This document shows positions 18,085-27,198 of a DNA stretch of 64,000 nt, piece by piece. The notes beneath the pieces were generated by a model. It saw only the letters and a list, made by a program, of their open reading frames with translations, made no database searches and was not told the origin of the DNA. The stretch spans positions 4,340,001-4,404,000 of the forward strand of contig NZ_CP034142.1 of assembly GCF_003994855.1 (NCBI RefSeq), in the 5' to 3' direction. Made by a program: the position numbers and the translations under genes. Positions within the stretch are counted from its first letter, which is position 1. Each line of letters starts with the position of its first letter. The DNA comes from Marinobacter sp. NP-4(2019) (GTDB lineage: Bacteria > Pseudomonadota > Gammaproteobacteria > Pseudomonadales > Oleiphilaceae).

Positions 18085-18444
18085 TCAGTCCTTGGGCGGC
18101 AGATCCCGCACCGGGCGGACCTCGATACTGCCCAGACGCGCCGGCGGAATATGGCTTGCCAGCTGCAGCGCCTCGTTCAGGTCCCGGGCCTCCAGCAGAT
18201 AGAACCCGGCCAGCTGCTCTTTGGTTTCTGCGAAGGGACCATCCGACATCAAAACCTCGCCATCCCTGACCCTCAGGGTGGTGGCACTGTCCACCGGCTG
18301 CAGCGCCTGACCGGCCAGGAACTTGCCCTTCTCTGCCAGATTCTCCACACAACGGATGCACTCCTGGTTCAGGTCATGCCACTGCTGCTCGGTCATGTCA
18401 TTGATGATCTGTTCCCGGTAGTAAACCAATGCCACGTATTTCAT
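18085..18444 (-). CDS. YCII/DGPF-domain protein
   Basis: 119-residue YCII-related protein carrying the DGPF motif (residues 68-71, in VLMSDGPFAETKEQLAGFYL). Such proteins are the known genomic partners of ECF42-type sigma factors; their biochemical role is not settled. The ATG at 18444 has AAGGAG 8 bases upstream; a longer frame to 18504 is not needed. It lies 72 bases downstream of the sigma factor gene. Confidence 0.88.
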   Translation of the reverse strand: MKYVALVYYREQIINDMTEQQWHDLNQECIRCVENLAEKGKFLAGQALQPVDSATTLRVRDGEVLMSDGPFAETKEQLAGFYLLEARDLNEALQLASHIPPARLGSIEVRPVRDLPPKD

Positions 18445-18516
18445 GGGCGGTCTCCTTTGTCGTATCCCATGTCCTTGTCGTCCGCCGATCGGTGATTTCG
18501 ACACCGAACGGCAATT

Positions 18517-19755
18517 TTATTGCCCGTCGCCGCGATCCAACCGGGCTAACCGCTTCTCGAGAAAACGCCTTTCCTGGGCCTGGCTCGCCAGTGACAGAGC
18601 GCGTTCATAGGCAGTACGAGCTTGCTCTCTATGCCCGGCACGTCGGTGCAGGTCGGCCAGGGCGGCATGGAACAGGTGATAATTCTGAATGGCCTTGTGG
18701 GAAGACAGCCCCTCCAACAGGGCCACGCCGGCTTGCGGCCCCTCCAGCATGGCCACTGCCACGGCCCGGTTCAGGGCAACAACCGGTGTGGGTGAGCGCT
18801 GATAGAGCAGGTCGTAAAGACCCACGATGTCGTGCCAGTCCGTCTCCTCAAAACTCGGTGCATCGGCGTGGGCGGCGGCAATGGCGGCCTGCAGGGTGTA
18901 TGGGCCCGCCGGCGCCTGCCCCAGCGCCCGCATAAGCCAGCCCTTGCCCAGGCGAATTTCCTCTTGGTCCCATAGGGTCCGGTCCTGGTCTTCCAGGGTC
19001 ACCAGCTCACCCTGTTCATCCACCCGGGCCGCCTTGCGGGCATCCTGCAGCCGCATCAGGGCGACCAGACCAAACACGTCCCCCTCCGGCAGCAACGTTG
19101 CAAGCAGTTCCGCAAGGCGAATCGCCTCGGCCGTGAGGCTGGCGTCAATCAGCCCTTCCCCTTCGGTGCGAGCGTAGCCTTCATTGAACATCAGGTAGAC
19201 GACGTGGAGTACCGCTCCGAGACGCTCCGCCAGACACTTGTCGTCAGGGACTTCGTAGGGAATGCCCGCCTCACGGATCTTGCGCTTGGCGCGCACAATC
19301 TTCTGGGCCGCCGTGGTGGGCTTTTGCAGCAACGCCCGCGCCACCTGCTCCGTGGTGAGTCCACAGACCTCCCGCAGCGTCAGCGCCAGTTGCGAATCAA
19401 CCGCCAGCGCCGGGTGGCAGCAGGTGAAGATCAACCGTAACTGGTCGTCCTGCAGGGAAGATTCCGCCAGATCCGGGGTGTCGGAAGCCTCTGAGGCCCG
19501 GGCCAGTTCGTCGGCATGAAAGCGCACGGTCTGTCGCCGCCGTATCTGGTCGATACCACGGTTCTGACCACAGCGAATCAGCCAGGCCAGGGGATTGTCC
19601 GGCGCTCCCTGGGCCGGCCACTGCTGGGCCGCTGCCGCAAACGCTTCCTGCAGCGCCTCCTCTGCCAGGTCGAATTCCCCCAGCAAACGGATCAGTGTCG
19701 CCAGCACCTGCCTTGAGTGCTGACGGTAAACAGTGTCCAGATCCAGAGCATCCAT
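18517..19755 (-). CDS. ECF RNA polymerase sigma factor, ECF42 type with long C-terminal extension
   Basis: 412 residues, about twice the length of a minimal ECF sigma factor. Region sigma2 occupies the first 80 residues (LAEEALQEAFAAAAQQWP, NPLAWLIRCGQNRGIDQIRR), sigma4 about residues 120-165 (LTLREVCGLTTEQVARALL). The rest is an all-helical extension with VVYLMFNEGYA and a TPR-like C-terminus (HLFHAALADLHRRAGHREQARTAY). The extension and the DGPF neighbour identify the ECF42 group, in which the extension is needed for activity. No anti-sigma factor gene is adjacent. Confidence 0.9.
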   Translation of the reverse strand: MDALDLDTVYRQHSRQVLATLIRLLGEFDLAEEALQEAFAAAAQQWPAQGAPDNPLAWLIRCGQNRGIDQIRRRQTVRFHADELARASEASDTPDLAESSLQDDQLRLIFTCCHPALAVDSQLALTLREVCGLTTEQVARALLQKPTTAAQKIVRAKRKIREAGIPYEVPDDKCLAERLGAVLHVVYLMFNEGYARTEGEGLIDASLTAEAIRLAELLATLLPEGDVFGLVALMRLQDARKAARVDEQGELVTLEDQDRTLWDQEEIRLGKGWLMRALGQAPAGPYTLQAAIAAAHADAPSFEETDWHDIVGLYDLLYQRSPTPVVALNRAVAVAMLEGPQAGVALLEGLSSHKAIQNYHLFHAALADLHRRAGHREQARTAYERALSLASQAQERRFLEKRLARLDRGDGQ

Positions 19756-19844
19756 CTCATTGATCCAATGGCCGATAACAAGGTTACTGAATAGTGTCGT
19801 ATATCTTGAGGGAGACTGTCGTGCACCGGTTCATTAAATCGACA

Positions 19845-20420
19845 TTACGATCGGCGGTCGGACTCACCCTCCAGCAGCGGCTCTATCACGTCTGGATACT
19901 TTTTCTTAAGGCGATGAAGGCGGATGATCGTGATGACGTTGGTCACCAGCACCATGCCCTCGGCCAGGGTGCCGCCCACCGAACCTATTACGATGTTATT
20001 GAGCATCCATGACAAAGCCGCCAGCCCGAGTACAATCCGCAGCGGTATACCCCGCAGCATGAACATACCCACCGTCCCCAGAACCGCGGCCGTCAGAGGA
20101 AAGATATCCGTCGGCACCTGCCAGGTAACGGCGGCCACCAGAAGGTTAATCGCCAGAATCACCGCCATGATCCGCCAACTGCCCTGAAACTTCCGCGCCA
20201 GGGCAATCCGCAGAATCACCAGCACCGTCAGCGCCGCCGCCGTCCAGCTCTGAAAGAACGCGAACATCAGGGCGAAGGCAACATTGGCGGAAATCAGCAG
20301 CACCATCAGCCGATCGTCATTCTTGTTGGCGAATCCGGCGATGCAGAAGCCCAACGCAATCAGACCGCAGATCTGCCCCAGCACGGCGGCCAGGGACAGG
20401 TCTGCAAAGAACTCGGTCAT
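19845..20420 (-). CDS. YgjV-like inner membrane protein
   Basis: 191-residue membrane protein with about six hydrophobic segments, similar in pattern to E. coli YgjV (ALMFAFFQSWTAAALT and MLNNIVIGSVGGTLAEG). Function unknown. Its start codon overlaps the stop of the nitronate monooxygenase gene by four bases, so the two are translationally linked. Confidence 0.75.
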   Translation of the reverse strand: MTEFFADLSLAAVLGQICGLIALGFCIAGFANKNDDRLMVLLISANVAFALMFAFFQSWTAAALTVLVILRIALARKFQGSWRIMAVILAINLLVAAVTWQVPTDIFPLTAAVLGTVGMFMLRGIPLRIVLGLAALSWMLNNIVIGSVGGTLAEGMVLVTNVITIIRLHRLKKKYPDVIEPLLEGESDRRS

Positions 20421-21454
20421 AATCCCTCAGCCAACTGGCGAATCAGCTCGGCGGCTGGCATTTCCCGGCAACCGGAGGCATTTTGCCCGGACCACAGGGG
20501 TGAAAAATCGCCGGAACCGGACGCCTCCGCCTTTGCCCGCAGCGGCGCAATCGCGGACGTGGCCAGTGGAAACGCCGGGGCGACCGCGGACATCGGGCCA
20601 AGCTCCCGCATCACCCGGTTCATAATGCCCCGGGCCGGGCCGCCGGAGAACAGATTGGTCAGAGCGGTGTGACGGGCCTGTGGGCTCTTCAGGATCTCCC
20701 TGTGGATCGGCCGCGTGGTGGCTTCCGGGCACAACATAAAGGCCGTACCCAGTTGGACGCCGGCCGCCCCCAGATCCATGGCCGCGCGGATGCCTTTGGC
20801 ATCGGCAATCCCGCCGGCGGCGATCACCGGGCAGCGAACCGCCTGGATAACCTGGGGCAACAGCGCAAAGGTGCCCATCTGCGTGGACAGGTCGCGGGTC
20901 AGGAAGATGCCCCGGTGACCACCCGCTTCCAGTCCCTGGGCGATGATCGCATCCACCCCACACTCGTCCAGCCAGATCGCTTCTTCAACCGTGGTAGCGG
21001 TGGAAATAACCTTGGCGCCGGTGGTCTTTACCCGATTAAGCAAGGCGTCATCCGGCAACCCAAAATGAAAGCTGACCACGGCAGGCCTATAGGCTTCCAC
21101 CAGCTCGGCTGCGTCTTCGTTAAACGGGGTGCGACCACCGCCGGTGGGAATGCTCTCTGGATCAATACCGTATTCCAGGTAGTATGGTGTCAGCGCTTCC
21201 CGCCAGGCCCGTTCACGGGTATTGTCAGGCTCGGGCGGCTTGTGGGCGAAAAAATTCACATTGAAGGGTCTGTTGGTCCCAGCCGCCAGCGTTTCCAGCT
21301 CAGCGCGCAACTCATCGGTCCCAAGCATGGCGCAGGGCAGCGACCCCAAACCGCCGGCGTTGGACACCGCCAGCGCCAGTTCGCTGCCCTGAACCCCCGC
21401 CATCGGCGCCTGGATGATAGGTATTTCAATTCCCAGAAGTGTTTGCAGCGTCAT
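20417..21454 (-). CDS. Nitronate monooxygenase
   Basis: FMN enzyme of about 345 residues that oxidises alkyl nitronates such as propionate 3-nitronate. Seen: IPIIQAPMAGVQGSELALAVSNAGGLGSLPCAML at the start, VDAIIAQGLEAGGHRG, PVIAAGGIADAKG for the FMN phosphate, and AAGVQLGTAFMLCPE. The ATG at 21454 begins with the family's usual MTLQTLLGIEIPIIQ; the longer frame to 21532 is rejected. Cotranscribed with the YgjV-like gene. Confidence 0.88.
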   Translation of the reverse strand: MTLQTLLGIEIPIIQAPMAGVQGSELALAVSNAGGLGSLPCAMLGTDELRAELETLAAGTNRPFNVNFFAHKPPEPDNTRERAWREALTPYYLEYGIDPESIPTGGGRTPFNEDAAELVEAYRPAVVSFHFGLPDDALLNRVKTTGAKVISTATTVEEAIWLDECGVDAIIAQGLEAGGHRGIFLTRDLSTQMGTFALLPQVIQAVRCPVIAAGGIADAKGIRAAMDLGAAGVQLGTAFMLCPEATTRPIHREILKSPQARHTALTNLFSGGPARGIMNRVMRELGPMSAVAPAFPLATSAIAPLRAKAEASGSGDFSPLWSGQNASGCREMPAAELIRQLAEGL

Positions 21455-21569
21455 ATCCTCTATCCCCTTTCCCTGAAACTCTCCCAGACTGCCACAATGC
21501 CTGGAATTGAGCCACGGCACTGCCTGTGCCAAAGTGATCTGAGTTCATCCACCCGGAAGTCTTCATGCC

Positions 21570-22601
21570 ATGAAAACCGTATTCTCTCCCCTCCATGCCC
21601 GCCGGACCGTCAAAACCGAACTGGACGGAGGCCTACTGATCGAACCCCACGAGAAACCCTCGCGGGCAGAAACCATTCTTGCCCGGGTCCGGCATCAGGC
21701 ACTGGGCGAGGTTCTGGCACCGGAAGAGTTTGGCCTGGAGCCGATAAAAAGAGTACACACGACAGATTACGTCACCTTCCTGGAAACCTGCTGGGATGAC
21801 TGGGTGGCCGCCGGCAAGCCCGGTGAAGCCATTCCCGCCGTGTGGGCCGGTCGCGGTATGCGCCACCGCCTGCCCAGGGACATCGACGGTCGCCTGGGCT
21901 ATTACAGCTTCGCGGCGGAAACCTCGATTACCGAAGGCACCTGGGACGCCGTCCGGGCCTCCGCCAACGTCGCGCTGACTGCCCAGAAGCTGGTGGCGGA
22001 AGGCGAGCGCGCCGCCTTCGCCCTGTGCCGCCCACCAGGCCATCACGCCCACGCGGATCTGTTCGGCGGTTACTGCTTTTTCAACAACGCGGCAATCACC
22101 GCCCAGGCCTTCCGGGATCAGGGCTACGACCGGATTGCTATCCTCGATGTGGACTTTCACCATGGCAACGGCACCCAAGCCATCTTCTATAACCGCAGTG
22201 ACGTGTTGACCATCAGCCTGCACGGCGATCCGGATCTGGTGTTTCCCCATTTCCTGGGCTTTGAGGATGAGATTGGTGAGGGTGAAGGGGAAGGCTACAA
22301 CCTGAACATGGTTTACCCGCCCAACACCCCTTACAACATCTGGAGCCAGGGCCTGGAAACCGCTTGCCAGCGCATCGAAACCTTCCGCCCGGACGCCCTG
22401 GTGGTGGCGCTCGGCGTGGACACCTTCGAGGAGGATCCGATCTCCTTCTTCAAGTTCACATCCGGTGACTATCTGACACTGGGCAAGCGTCTTGAGAAGC
22501 TGGGCCTGCCCACGGTGTTTACCATGGAAGGCGGCTACGATGTGGAGGCTATCGGGGTGAATGCGGTGAATGTGATGCAAGGTTTCGAAGGCAAGGAATG
22601 A
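21570..22601 (+). CDS. Histone-deacetylase-family amidohydrolase 1 (acetylpolyamine type)
   Basis: 343-residue zinc amidohydrolase of the arginase/deacetylase fold. It has the tandem His of PPGHHAH, the metal-binding DVDFHHGNGTQ and a second Asp in GVDTFEEDP. Bacterial relatives remove acetyl groups from polyamines or similar small amines. It is followed by the transglutaminase-like gene on the same strand. A second, more distant homologue lies at 37859. Confidence 0.85.
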   Translation: MKTVFSPLHARRTVKTELDGGLLIEPHEKPSRAETILARVRHQALGEVLAPEEFGLEPIKRVHTTDYVTFLETCWDDWVAAGKPGEAIPAVWAGRGMRHRLPRDIDGRLGYYSFAAETSITEGTWDAVRASANVALTAQKLVAEGERAAFALCRPPGHHAHADLFGGYCFFNNAAITAQAFRDQGYDRIAILDVDFHHGNGTQAIFYNRSDVLTISLHGDPDLVFPHFLGFEDEIGEGEGEGYNLNMVYPPNTPYNIWSQGLETACQRIETFRPDALVVALGVDTFEEDPISFFKFTSGDYLTLGKRLEKLGLPTVFTMEGGYDVEAIGVNAVNVMQGFEGKE

Positions 22602-22673
22602 TAGAAAAAGGCAATGTCATTGTCGGAAAAGGCCATTGTCAGTAGCTTGCTAATTGGAGACGATCAGAACTCG

Positions 22674-23378
22674 ATGCCTCAAAACCGGATGGACCATATG
22701 GAACGCTATCTCCAGCCTACCGCTTTCTTCAATTACGACCAGCCGGAGCTGAAAGCCTGGATTGCGGACCAGTTGGAGGGGGTGCCCGAAGACCCCGTCG
22801 AACAGGCAAAGGCGCTATACCTGGCGGTGCGTGACACCGTGAGCTACAACCCCTACGTGTTCCAGACCGACCCAAAGACCTTCAGCGCCAGCTACGCCCT
22901 CGAAAGCGGCGAGACCTACTGTATTCCCAAGGCAGTACTGCTGGGCGCGGCCGCCCGTTCCGTCGGTATTCCCAGCCGGCTGGGTCTGGCGGATGTGCGT
23001 AATCACCTGTCCAGCCAGAAGCTGATCGATTACCTGCAATCGGATATCTTCCGCATGCACGGTTTTATCGAACTCTACCTGAACGGGAAATGGGTGAAGG
23101 CAACGCCGGCGTTCAACGCCCGCTTGTGCAAACTGATGAACGTGGAACCCCTGGAATTCGACGGCCTCCACGATTCCATCTTCCAGGAATTCACGGAATC
23201 CGGCGACGCCCACATGGAATACGTCAACGATCACGGCGTGTTCGACGATGTTCCCCACGATTTTATCGTCGATGGCATTCGGGCCGCGTACGGACACCTG
23301 TTTGCCCAGAACGATATCAAGCCTGCCTTCTCGGGCAGTCTCGAAGAAGACGTATCGGAAGGCACTGGCCCTTTCTAG
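22674..23378 (+). CDS. Transglutaminase-like domain protein
   Basis: About 234 residues. A Cys in SGETYCIPKAVLLGAAARSVGIPSRLG and a His in MHGFIELYLNGKW match the first two members of the papain-like triad. The usual DP(T/A) segment carrying the third residue reads KATPAFN here, so the canonical Asp is not obvious. Such proteins can be peptidases or amidases. The start is uncertain: ATG codons at 22674 and 22698 are both possible, and the frame opens at 22614. Probably in one transcript with the deacetylase gene. Confidence 0.75.
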   Translation: MPQNRMDHMERYLQPTAFFNYDQPELKAWIADQLEGVPEDPVEQAKALYLAVRDTVSYNPYVFQTDPKTFSASYALESGETYCIPKAVLLGAAARSVGIPSRLGLADVRNHLSSQKLIDYLQSDIFRMHGFIELYLNGKWVKATPAFNARLCKLMNVEPLEFDGLHDSIFQEFTESGDAHMEYVNDHGVFDDVPHDFIVDGIRAAYGHLFAQNDIKPAFSGSLEEDVSEGTGPF

Positions 23379-23390
23379 CCGGTAGCATTA

Positions 23391-23417
23391 AAAAAGGCAG
23401 GCCCGGAGGCCTGCCTT
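23391..23417 (-). terminator. Intrinsic terminator for ahpF
   Basis: AAGGCAGGCC (23394-23403) pairs perfectly with GGCCTGCCTT (23408-23417) across a 4-base loop. On the minus strand a T run follows. It may also stop the convergent transglutaminase-like transcript. Confidence 0.9.
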
Positions 23418-23440
23418 GCTCTCATCACGAGCTATAGTTA

Positions 23441-25027
23441 TCAGGCTGCCTGATCGTCTGCATCCTCAGCCGAGTTGCGAATCAGGAAGTCAAAGGCACT
23501 CAAGGCGGCCTTGGAACCCTCCCCCATGGAAATCACAATCTGCTTGTAAGGCACCGTGGTGGCGTCGCCAGCCGCAAACACGCCGGGAATGGACGTTTCG
23601 TTGCGGTCATTGACGATGAGTTCGCCGTGCTGGCTCAGTTCAATATCGCCTTTCAGCCACTCGGTGTTGGGCACCAGGCCGATCTGCACGAACACGCCTT
23701 CCAGTGACACGTGATGGCTCTCACCGGTGTTGCGGTCAGTGTACTGCAGACCGTTCACCTTGCCATTCTCACCGGTGATTTCGGTGGTCTGGCCGGAGGT
23801 GATGATCTCCACGTTCTTCAGACTGCGCAGTTTCCTCTGCAACACCTCGTCCGCCCGCATCTCGGCGCCGAACTCGATCAGCGTGACATGGCCGACAATA
23901 CCCGCCAGGTCGATCGCCGCTTCCACGCCGGAGTTGCCGCCACCGATCACCGCCACGCGCTTACCCTTGAACAGCGGGCCGTCACAGTGCGGGCAGTAGG
24001 CCACGCCCTTGTTGCGGTACTCTTCCTCGCCGGGCACGCCCAGCTGACGCCAGCGGGCACCGGTGGACAGAATCACCGTGCGGGATTTCAGGGAAGCACC
24101 GTTGGCCAGGCGCACCTCATGCAGGCCACCTTTGCGGCTGGCCGGAATCAGTTTCTCGGCACGCTGCATGTTCATGATGTCCACGTCGTATTCCGTCACG
24201 TGCTGCTCCATGGCGCTGACCAGTTTCGGACCCTCGGTATAGGTCACGGAAATCAGGTTCTCGATGCCCATGGTATCGGCAACCTGACCACCAAAGCGCT
24301 CGGCAGCAATACCGGTGGAAATCCCCTTACGGGCAGCGTAGATAGCGGCGGCCGAACCAGCCGGTCCGCCACCGATGACCAGTACTTCAAAGGCGTCTTT
24401 GCCGTTGATCTTTTCCGCTTCACGGGCATCGGAGTTGGTGTCCAGTTTGGCCACGATTTCTTCCAGCGTCATCCGGCCCTGGCCGAAAGATTCACCATTC
24501 AGGTATACGCTCGGCACCGCCATGACTTCGCGCTTCTCGACTTCGTCCTGGAACAGCGCACCGTCGATGGACGTATGCCGGATCTTTGGATTCAGCACGC
24601 TCATCAGGTTCAGGGCCTGAACCACATCCGGGCAGTTCTGGCAGGACAGGGAAAAGTAGGTCTCGAACTCGAACTCACCGTCCAGGGACTGGACCTGCTC
24701 GATCACCTCCCGGGAAGCCTTGGACGGGTGGCCGCCCACCTGCAGCAGTGCCAGAACCAGAGAGGTGAACTCGTGGCCCATGGGAATGCCGGCGAAACGA
24801 ACACCAATATCGGTCCCTACGCGATTGATCGCAAATGATGGGCGGCGCACGTCCGGGTCTTCCTCAGTGCGCAGACTGATCTTCGCGGACATGGGCTCCA
24901 GCTCTTCCAGAAGCTCACGCAGCTCCTGGGATTTCGGGCCGTCATCGTACGCCGCAACCAGCTCAATCGGCTGCTGCAGCTTGTCCATGTAGGCTTTCAG
25001 CTGTTCCTTGATATTGGCATCCAACAT
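23441..25027 (-). CDS. ahpF: Alkyl hydroperoxide reductase subunit F
   Basis: FAD/NADH disulfide reductase that recharges AhpC, 528 residues. The N-terminal double thioredoxin-fold domain carries CQNC (Cys129 and Cys132) and the reductase domain carries CPHC (Cys345 and Cys348), the same positions as in E. coli AhpF. The FAD motif VLVIGGGPAGSAAAIYAARKG and NADH motif VAVIGGGNSGVEAAIDL are present. AGAGGA lies 8 bases before the ATG. Unlike E. coli, ahpC is not adjacent but 2.2 kb away, with two other genes between; both carry a similar ATAG-N7-CTAT element upstream. Confidence 0.96.
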   Translation of the reverse strand: MLDANIKEQLKAYMDKLQQPIELVAAYDDGPKSQELRELLEELEPMSAKISLRTEEDPDVRRPSFAINRVGTDIGVRFAGIPMGHEFTSLVLALLQVGGHPSKASREVIEQVQSLDGEFEFETYFSLSCQNCPDVVQALNLMSVLNPKIRHTSIDGALFQDEVEKREVMAVPSVYLNGESFGQGRMTLEEIVAKLDTNSDAREAEKINGKDAFEVLVIGGGPAGSAAAIYAARKGISTGIAAERFGGQVADTMGIENLISVTYTEGPKLVSAMEQHVTEYDVDIMNMQRAEKLIPASRKGGLHEVRLANGASLKSRTVILSTGARWRQLGVPGEEEYRNKGVAYCPHCDGPLFKGKRVAVIGGGNSGVEAAIDLAGIVGHVTLIEFGAEMRADEVLQRKLRSLKNVEIITSGQTTEITGENGKVNGLQYTDRNTGESHHVSLEGVFVQIGLVPNTEWLKGDIELSQHGELIVNDRNETSIPGVFAAGDATTVPYKQIVISMGEGSKAALSAFDFLIRNSAEDADDQAA

Positions 25028-25339
25028 GTAACGCGTCCTCTTTGGTTAACTTCGTGAAACTGAATGGACTGAATTGCGAATCGAATATGCGTGAAAGATA
25101 CGGACTGATCGGCGAATGCTCAAATTAATTGATCCAAATCTTTTAATAGGGCATCCCTATATAACTTTCAAGGGCGCCGCAGCAGGCCCGTCCGGCAGCT
25201 CTTATGTTGTCCCTATCAGGCAACTCACCGTCCTGTTAGCCCCTGCATAGTTCGCTTCCGGCTTGCTACTTTGAAAAGCTGAATACAGAGAGGTTTGCCC
25301 GCCGGTTTATCTCCCGACCCCCGTAGCCGGAGAACACAA
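25028..25339. other. Intergenic region between ahpF and the first PF10118 gene
   Basis: 312 bases carrying two divergent promoters. Apart from the OxyR-like element at 25146-25160 I see no gene, repeat or terminator. Confidence 0.5.
25146..25160. promoter_or_regulatory. ATAG-N7-CTAT element upstream of ahpF, OxyR-like
   Basis: ATAGGGCATCCCTAT, 119 bases before the ahpF start. The ATAG/CTAT ends and spacing match half of the tetrameric OxyR consensus; the inner T and A do not. A nearly matching element precedes ahpC. Confidence 0.55.
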
Positions 25340-26251
25340 ATGAAGGCAGAAACACGTCATAGCCTACAGCCACGACACGTTCAGTTTGATTTCAGCGAAA
25401 CGCCCCTGTACTGGCTCAGGGATGATGCCTTTTCCACGCACATGATCAACGGCATTCATCTGTTGCTGCCAGAGGGCGAACTCTGGTTTTGCCGCGTCTA
25501 CAACAAGGCATTGCCACTGGTGACGGACGACGACCTGCGGGCCGACGTGCAGGGATTTATCCGCCAGGAGGCGATCCATTCCCGCGCCCACAGCAAAGCC
25601 CAGGACTATCTGAGGGAACACGGGTTAAGCTTCGACGAATATCACCAACGGGTGGCCTGGTTGTTCCAGTCCCTGCTGGGCGAACATCCCCTCGGCCTCA
25701 AGAGCCTGGACCGCAAGGAATGGCGCAAACAATGGCTGGTCCTGCGGGTTGGTATCATCGCCGCCATCGAGCATTTCACCGGTGTACTCGGCCAATGGGC
25801 GATGGACAACACCAGTTGGGAAGAAAACGGCGACCCCGCCATGGTGGACCTGTTCAAATGGCATCTTGCCGAGGAAGTGGAACATCGCACGGTGGCCTTC
25901 GACCTGTTTGAGCACCTCTGCCAGACACAGCTGGGCTTTTACATCAGCCGACAGGCGTTAATGGCCCTGGTGTTTCCACTCTTCCTGTACTTCATTGCCG
26001 AAGGCGGGCGCACACTGTACCGCCAGGATCCCTCACCCAAGGTAAAACGCTTTGGTCGTATGAGCATGTTCAATATCTTCAGAGAGCTTGAGCGCGTAGG
26101 GAAGGATACCGGCAATGTGCCCACGTTCTCATTTCTGGTCAGGGCCACGTTCCGCTGGCTTGCACCTGATTTCCACCCCGTTCACGAAGGGGATACCCAG
26201 CAGGCACTGGATTACCTTGCCCGCTCCCCGGCAGCAAATCACGTCAGCTGA
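25340..26251 (+). CDS. PF10118 predicted metal-dependent hydrolase 1
   Basis: Helical protein of about 303 residues in the predicted metal-dependent hydrolase family PF10118. Candidate metal ligands are seen in QEAIHSRAH, AAIEHFT and AEEVEHR; this Glu/His spacing resembles a ferritin-like di-metal helical bundle. A hydrophobic stretch (ALMALVFPLFLYFIAEGG) lies in the C-terminal third. The ATG at 25340 has GGAG 8 bases upstream. It shares the same motifs with the gene at 39281, which is paired with a flavin monooxygenase; this copy is alone. Substrate unknown. Confidence 0.8.
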   Translation: MKAETRHSLQPRHVQFDFSETPLYWLRDDAFSTHMINGIHLLLPEGELWFCRVYNKALPLVTDDDLRADVQGFIRQEAIHSRAHSKAQDYLREHGLSFDEYHQRVAWLFQSLLGEHPLGLKSLDRKEWRKQWLVLRVGIIAAIEHFTGVLGQWAMDNTSWEENGDPAMVDLFKWHLAEEVEHRTVAFDLFEHLCQTQLGFYISRQALMALVFPLFLYFIAEGGRTLYRQDPSPKVKRFGRMSMFNIFRELERVGKDTGNVPTFSFLVRATFRWLAPDFHPVHEGDTQQALDYLARSPAANHVS

Positions 26252-26257
26252 AATGAA

Positions 26258-26278
26258 AATCCCCGGAAAACCGGGGTT
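26258..26278 (+). terminator. Hairpin after PF10118 gene 1
   Basis: CCCCGG-AAAA-CCGGGG (26261-26276) lies just after the stop codon, but is followed by only a short T stretch. Confidence 0.6.
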
Positions 26279-26406
26279 CGTCAGCAATCTGAGGAAGGCC
26301 ATGCTTGGGGGCTTGACCAATAGCGAATACCCAACGGCGGCTTGTCAGCGTATCGTGTGCCAAGGACACCGAAACACCACTCTCTGGCACTCAGAATAGG
26401 CAACGC

Positions 26407-27138
26407 ATGTTTCTAGATCGTTTCCACTCCGTCCAGGACGGGCACGTACATATCTCTGCGCCGCAGGCCAGTCAATTCGCCAAAGAGATCGCAGGGGACT
26501 TCAACCCCATTCATGATCCGGATGCCCGCCGCTTCTGCGTTCCCGGGGACCTGCTCTTCGCCATCATTCTGGCCCGTTTCGGACTCTCGCAAAACATGAC
26601 CTTCCGATTCCGCAGCCTGCTGGGCGCAGACGTGCCATTACGGTTTGTGGAGACCGAGAGTGGCATTGACGTCTGCGATGACGCCGGCAAGGTCTATATC
26701 GAGGTGACGCGCAGTGGTGCCCGCACCGAGGACCAGCAGCTGATCGAGGATATTACCCGCGCCTACGTGGCCGCCTCCGGCAAGAACTTCCCCCACACCC
26801 TGAAACCGCTGATGGAGTCGAACGGGGTGATGTTCAATCCCGATCGCCCGATGGTCATGTACGAAAGCATGAGCCTGGCCCTGAACCACCTGGATCTGCC
26901 GTCGCCAGACCTCGAACTGAGCAACGCAACGCTGGATGCAGCCGGAAAGCGCGGCAACGTTCTACTGGAGTATCAGCTGACCGCCGACGGCAAGGCCGTG
27001 GGCGAAGTCACCAAGCGCCTTGTACTGAGCGGCCTGCGGCCTTACTGCCCGGATGCCATGGCCGGCGTCATCGAGGAGTTCTATCGCCTCAAGGCCCGAG
27101 GAACTACTGTTCCTCCAGACACAAAAAACCCCGGATAA
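26407..27138 (+). CDS. DUF3581 family protein
   Basis: 243-residue protein of a gammaproteobacterial family of unknown function. The segment AKEIAGDFNPIHDPDARRFCVPGDLLFAIIL resembles the dehydratase motif of MaoC-like hot-dog enzymes, which suggests an acyl-thioester substrate; that is inference. No signal or membrane segment is visible. It is a single-gene unit with its own terminator, whose loop is the stop codon. Confidence 0.82.
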   Translation: MFLDRFHSVQDGHVHISAPQASQFAKEIAGDFNPIHDPDARRFCVPGDLLFAIILARFGLSQNMTFRFRSLLGADVPLRFVETESGIDVCDDAGKVYIEVTRSGARTEDQQLIEDITRAYVAASGKNFPHTLKPLMESNGVMFNPDRPMVMYESMSLALNHLDLPSPDLELSNATLDAAGKRGNVLLEYQLTADGKAVGEVTKRLVLSGLRPYCPDAMAGVIEEFYRLKARGTTVPPDTKNPG

Positions 27139-27151
27139 TCCGGGGTCTTTT
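27121..27151. terminator. Bidirectional terminator, DUF3581 / ahpC
   Basis: ACCCCGGA (27128-27135) pairs with TCCGGGGT (27139-27146); the three-base loop is the TAA stop codon of the DUF3581 gene. A T run follows on both strands, so it can stop the convergent ahpC transcript as well. Confidence 0.88.
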
Positions 27152-27198
27152 GCATTGGCAGGCCGGTAAATGGGCCCGCCTGTGCGGTTACAACGATC

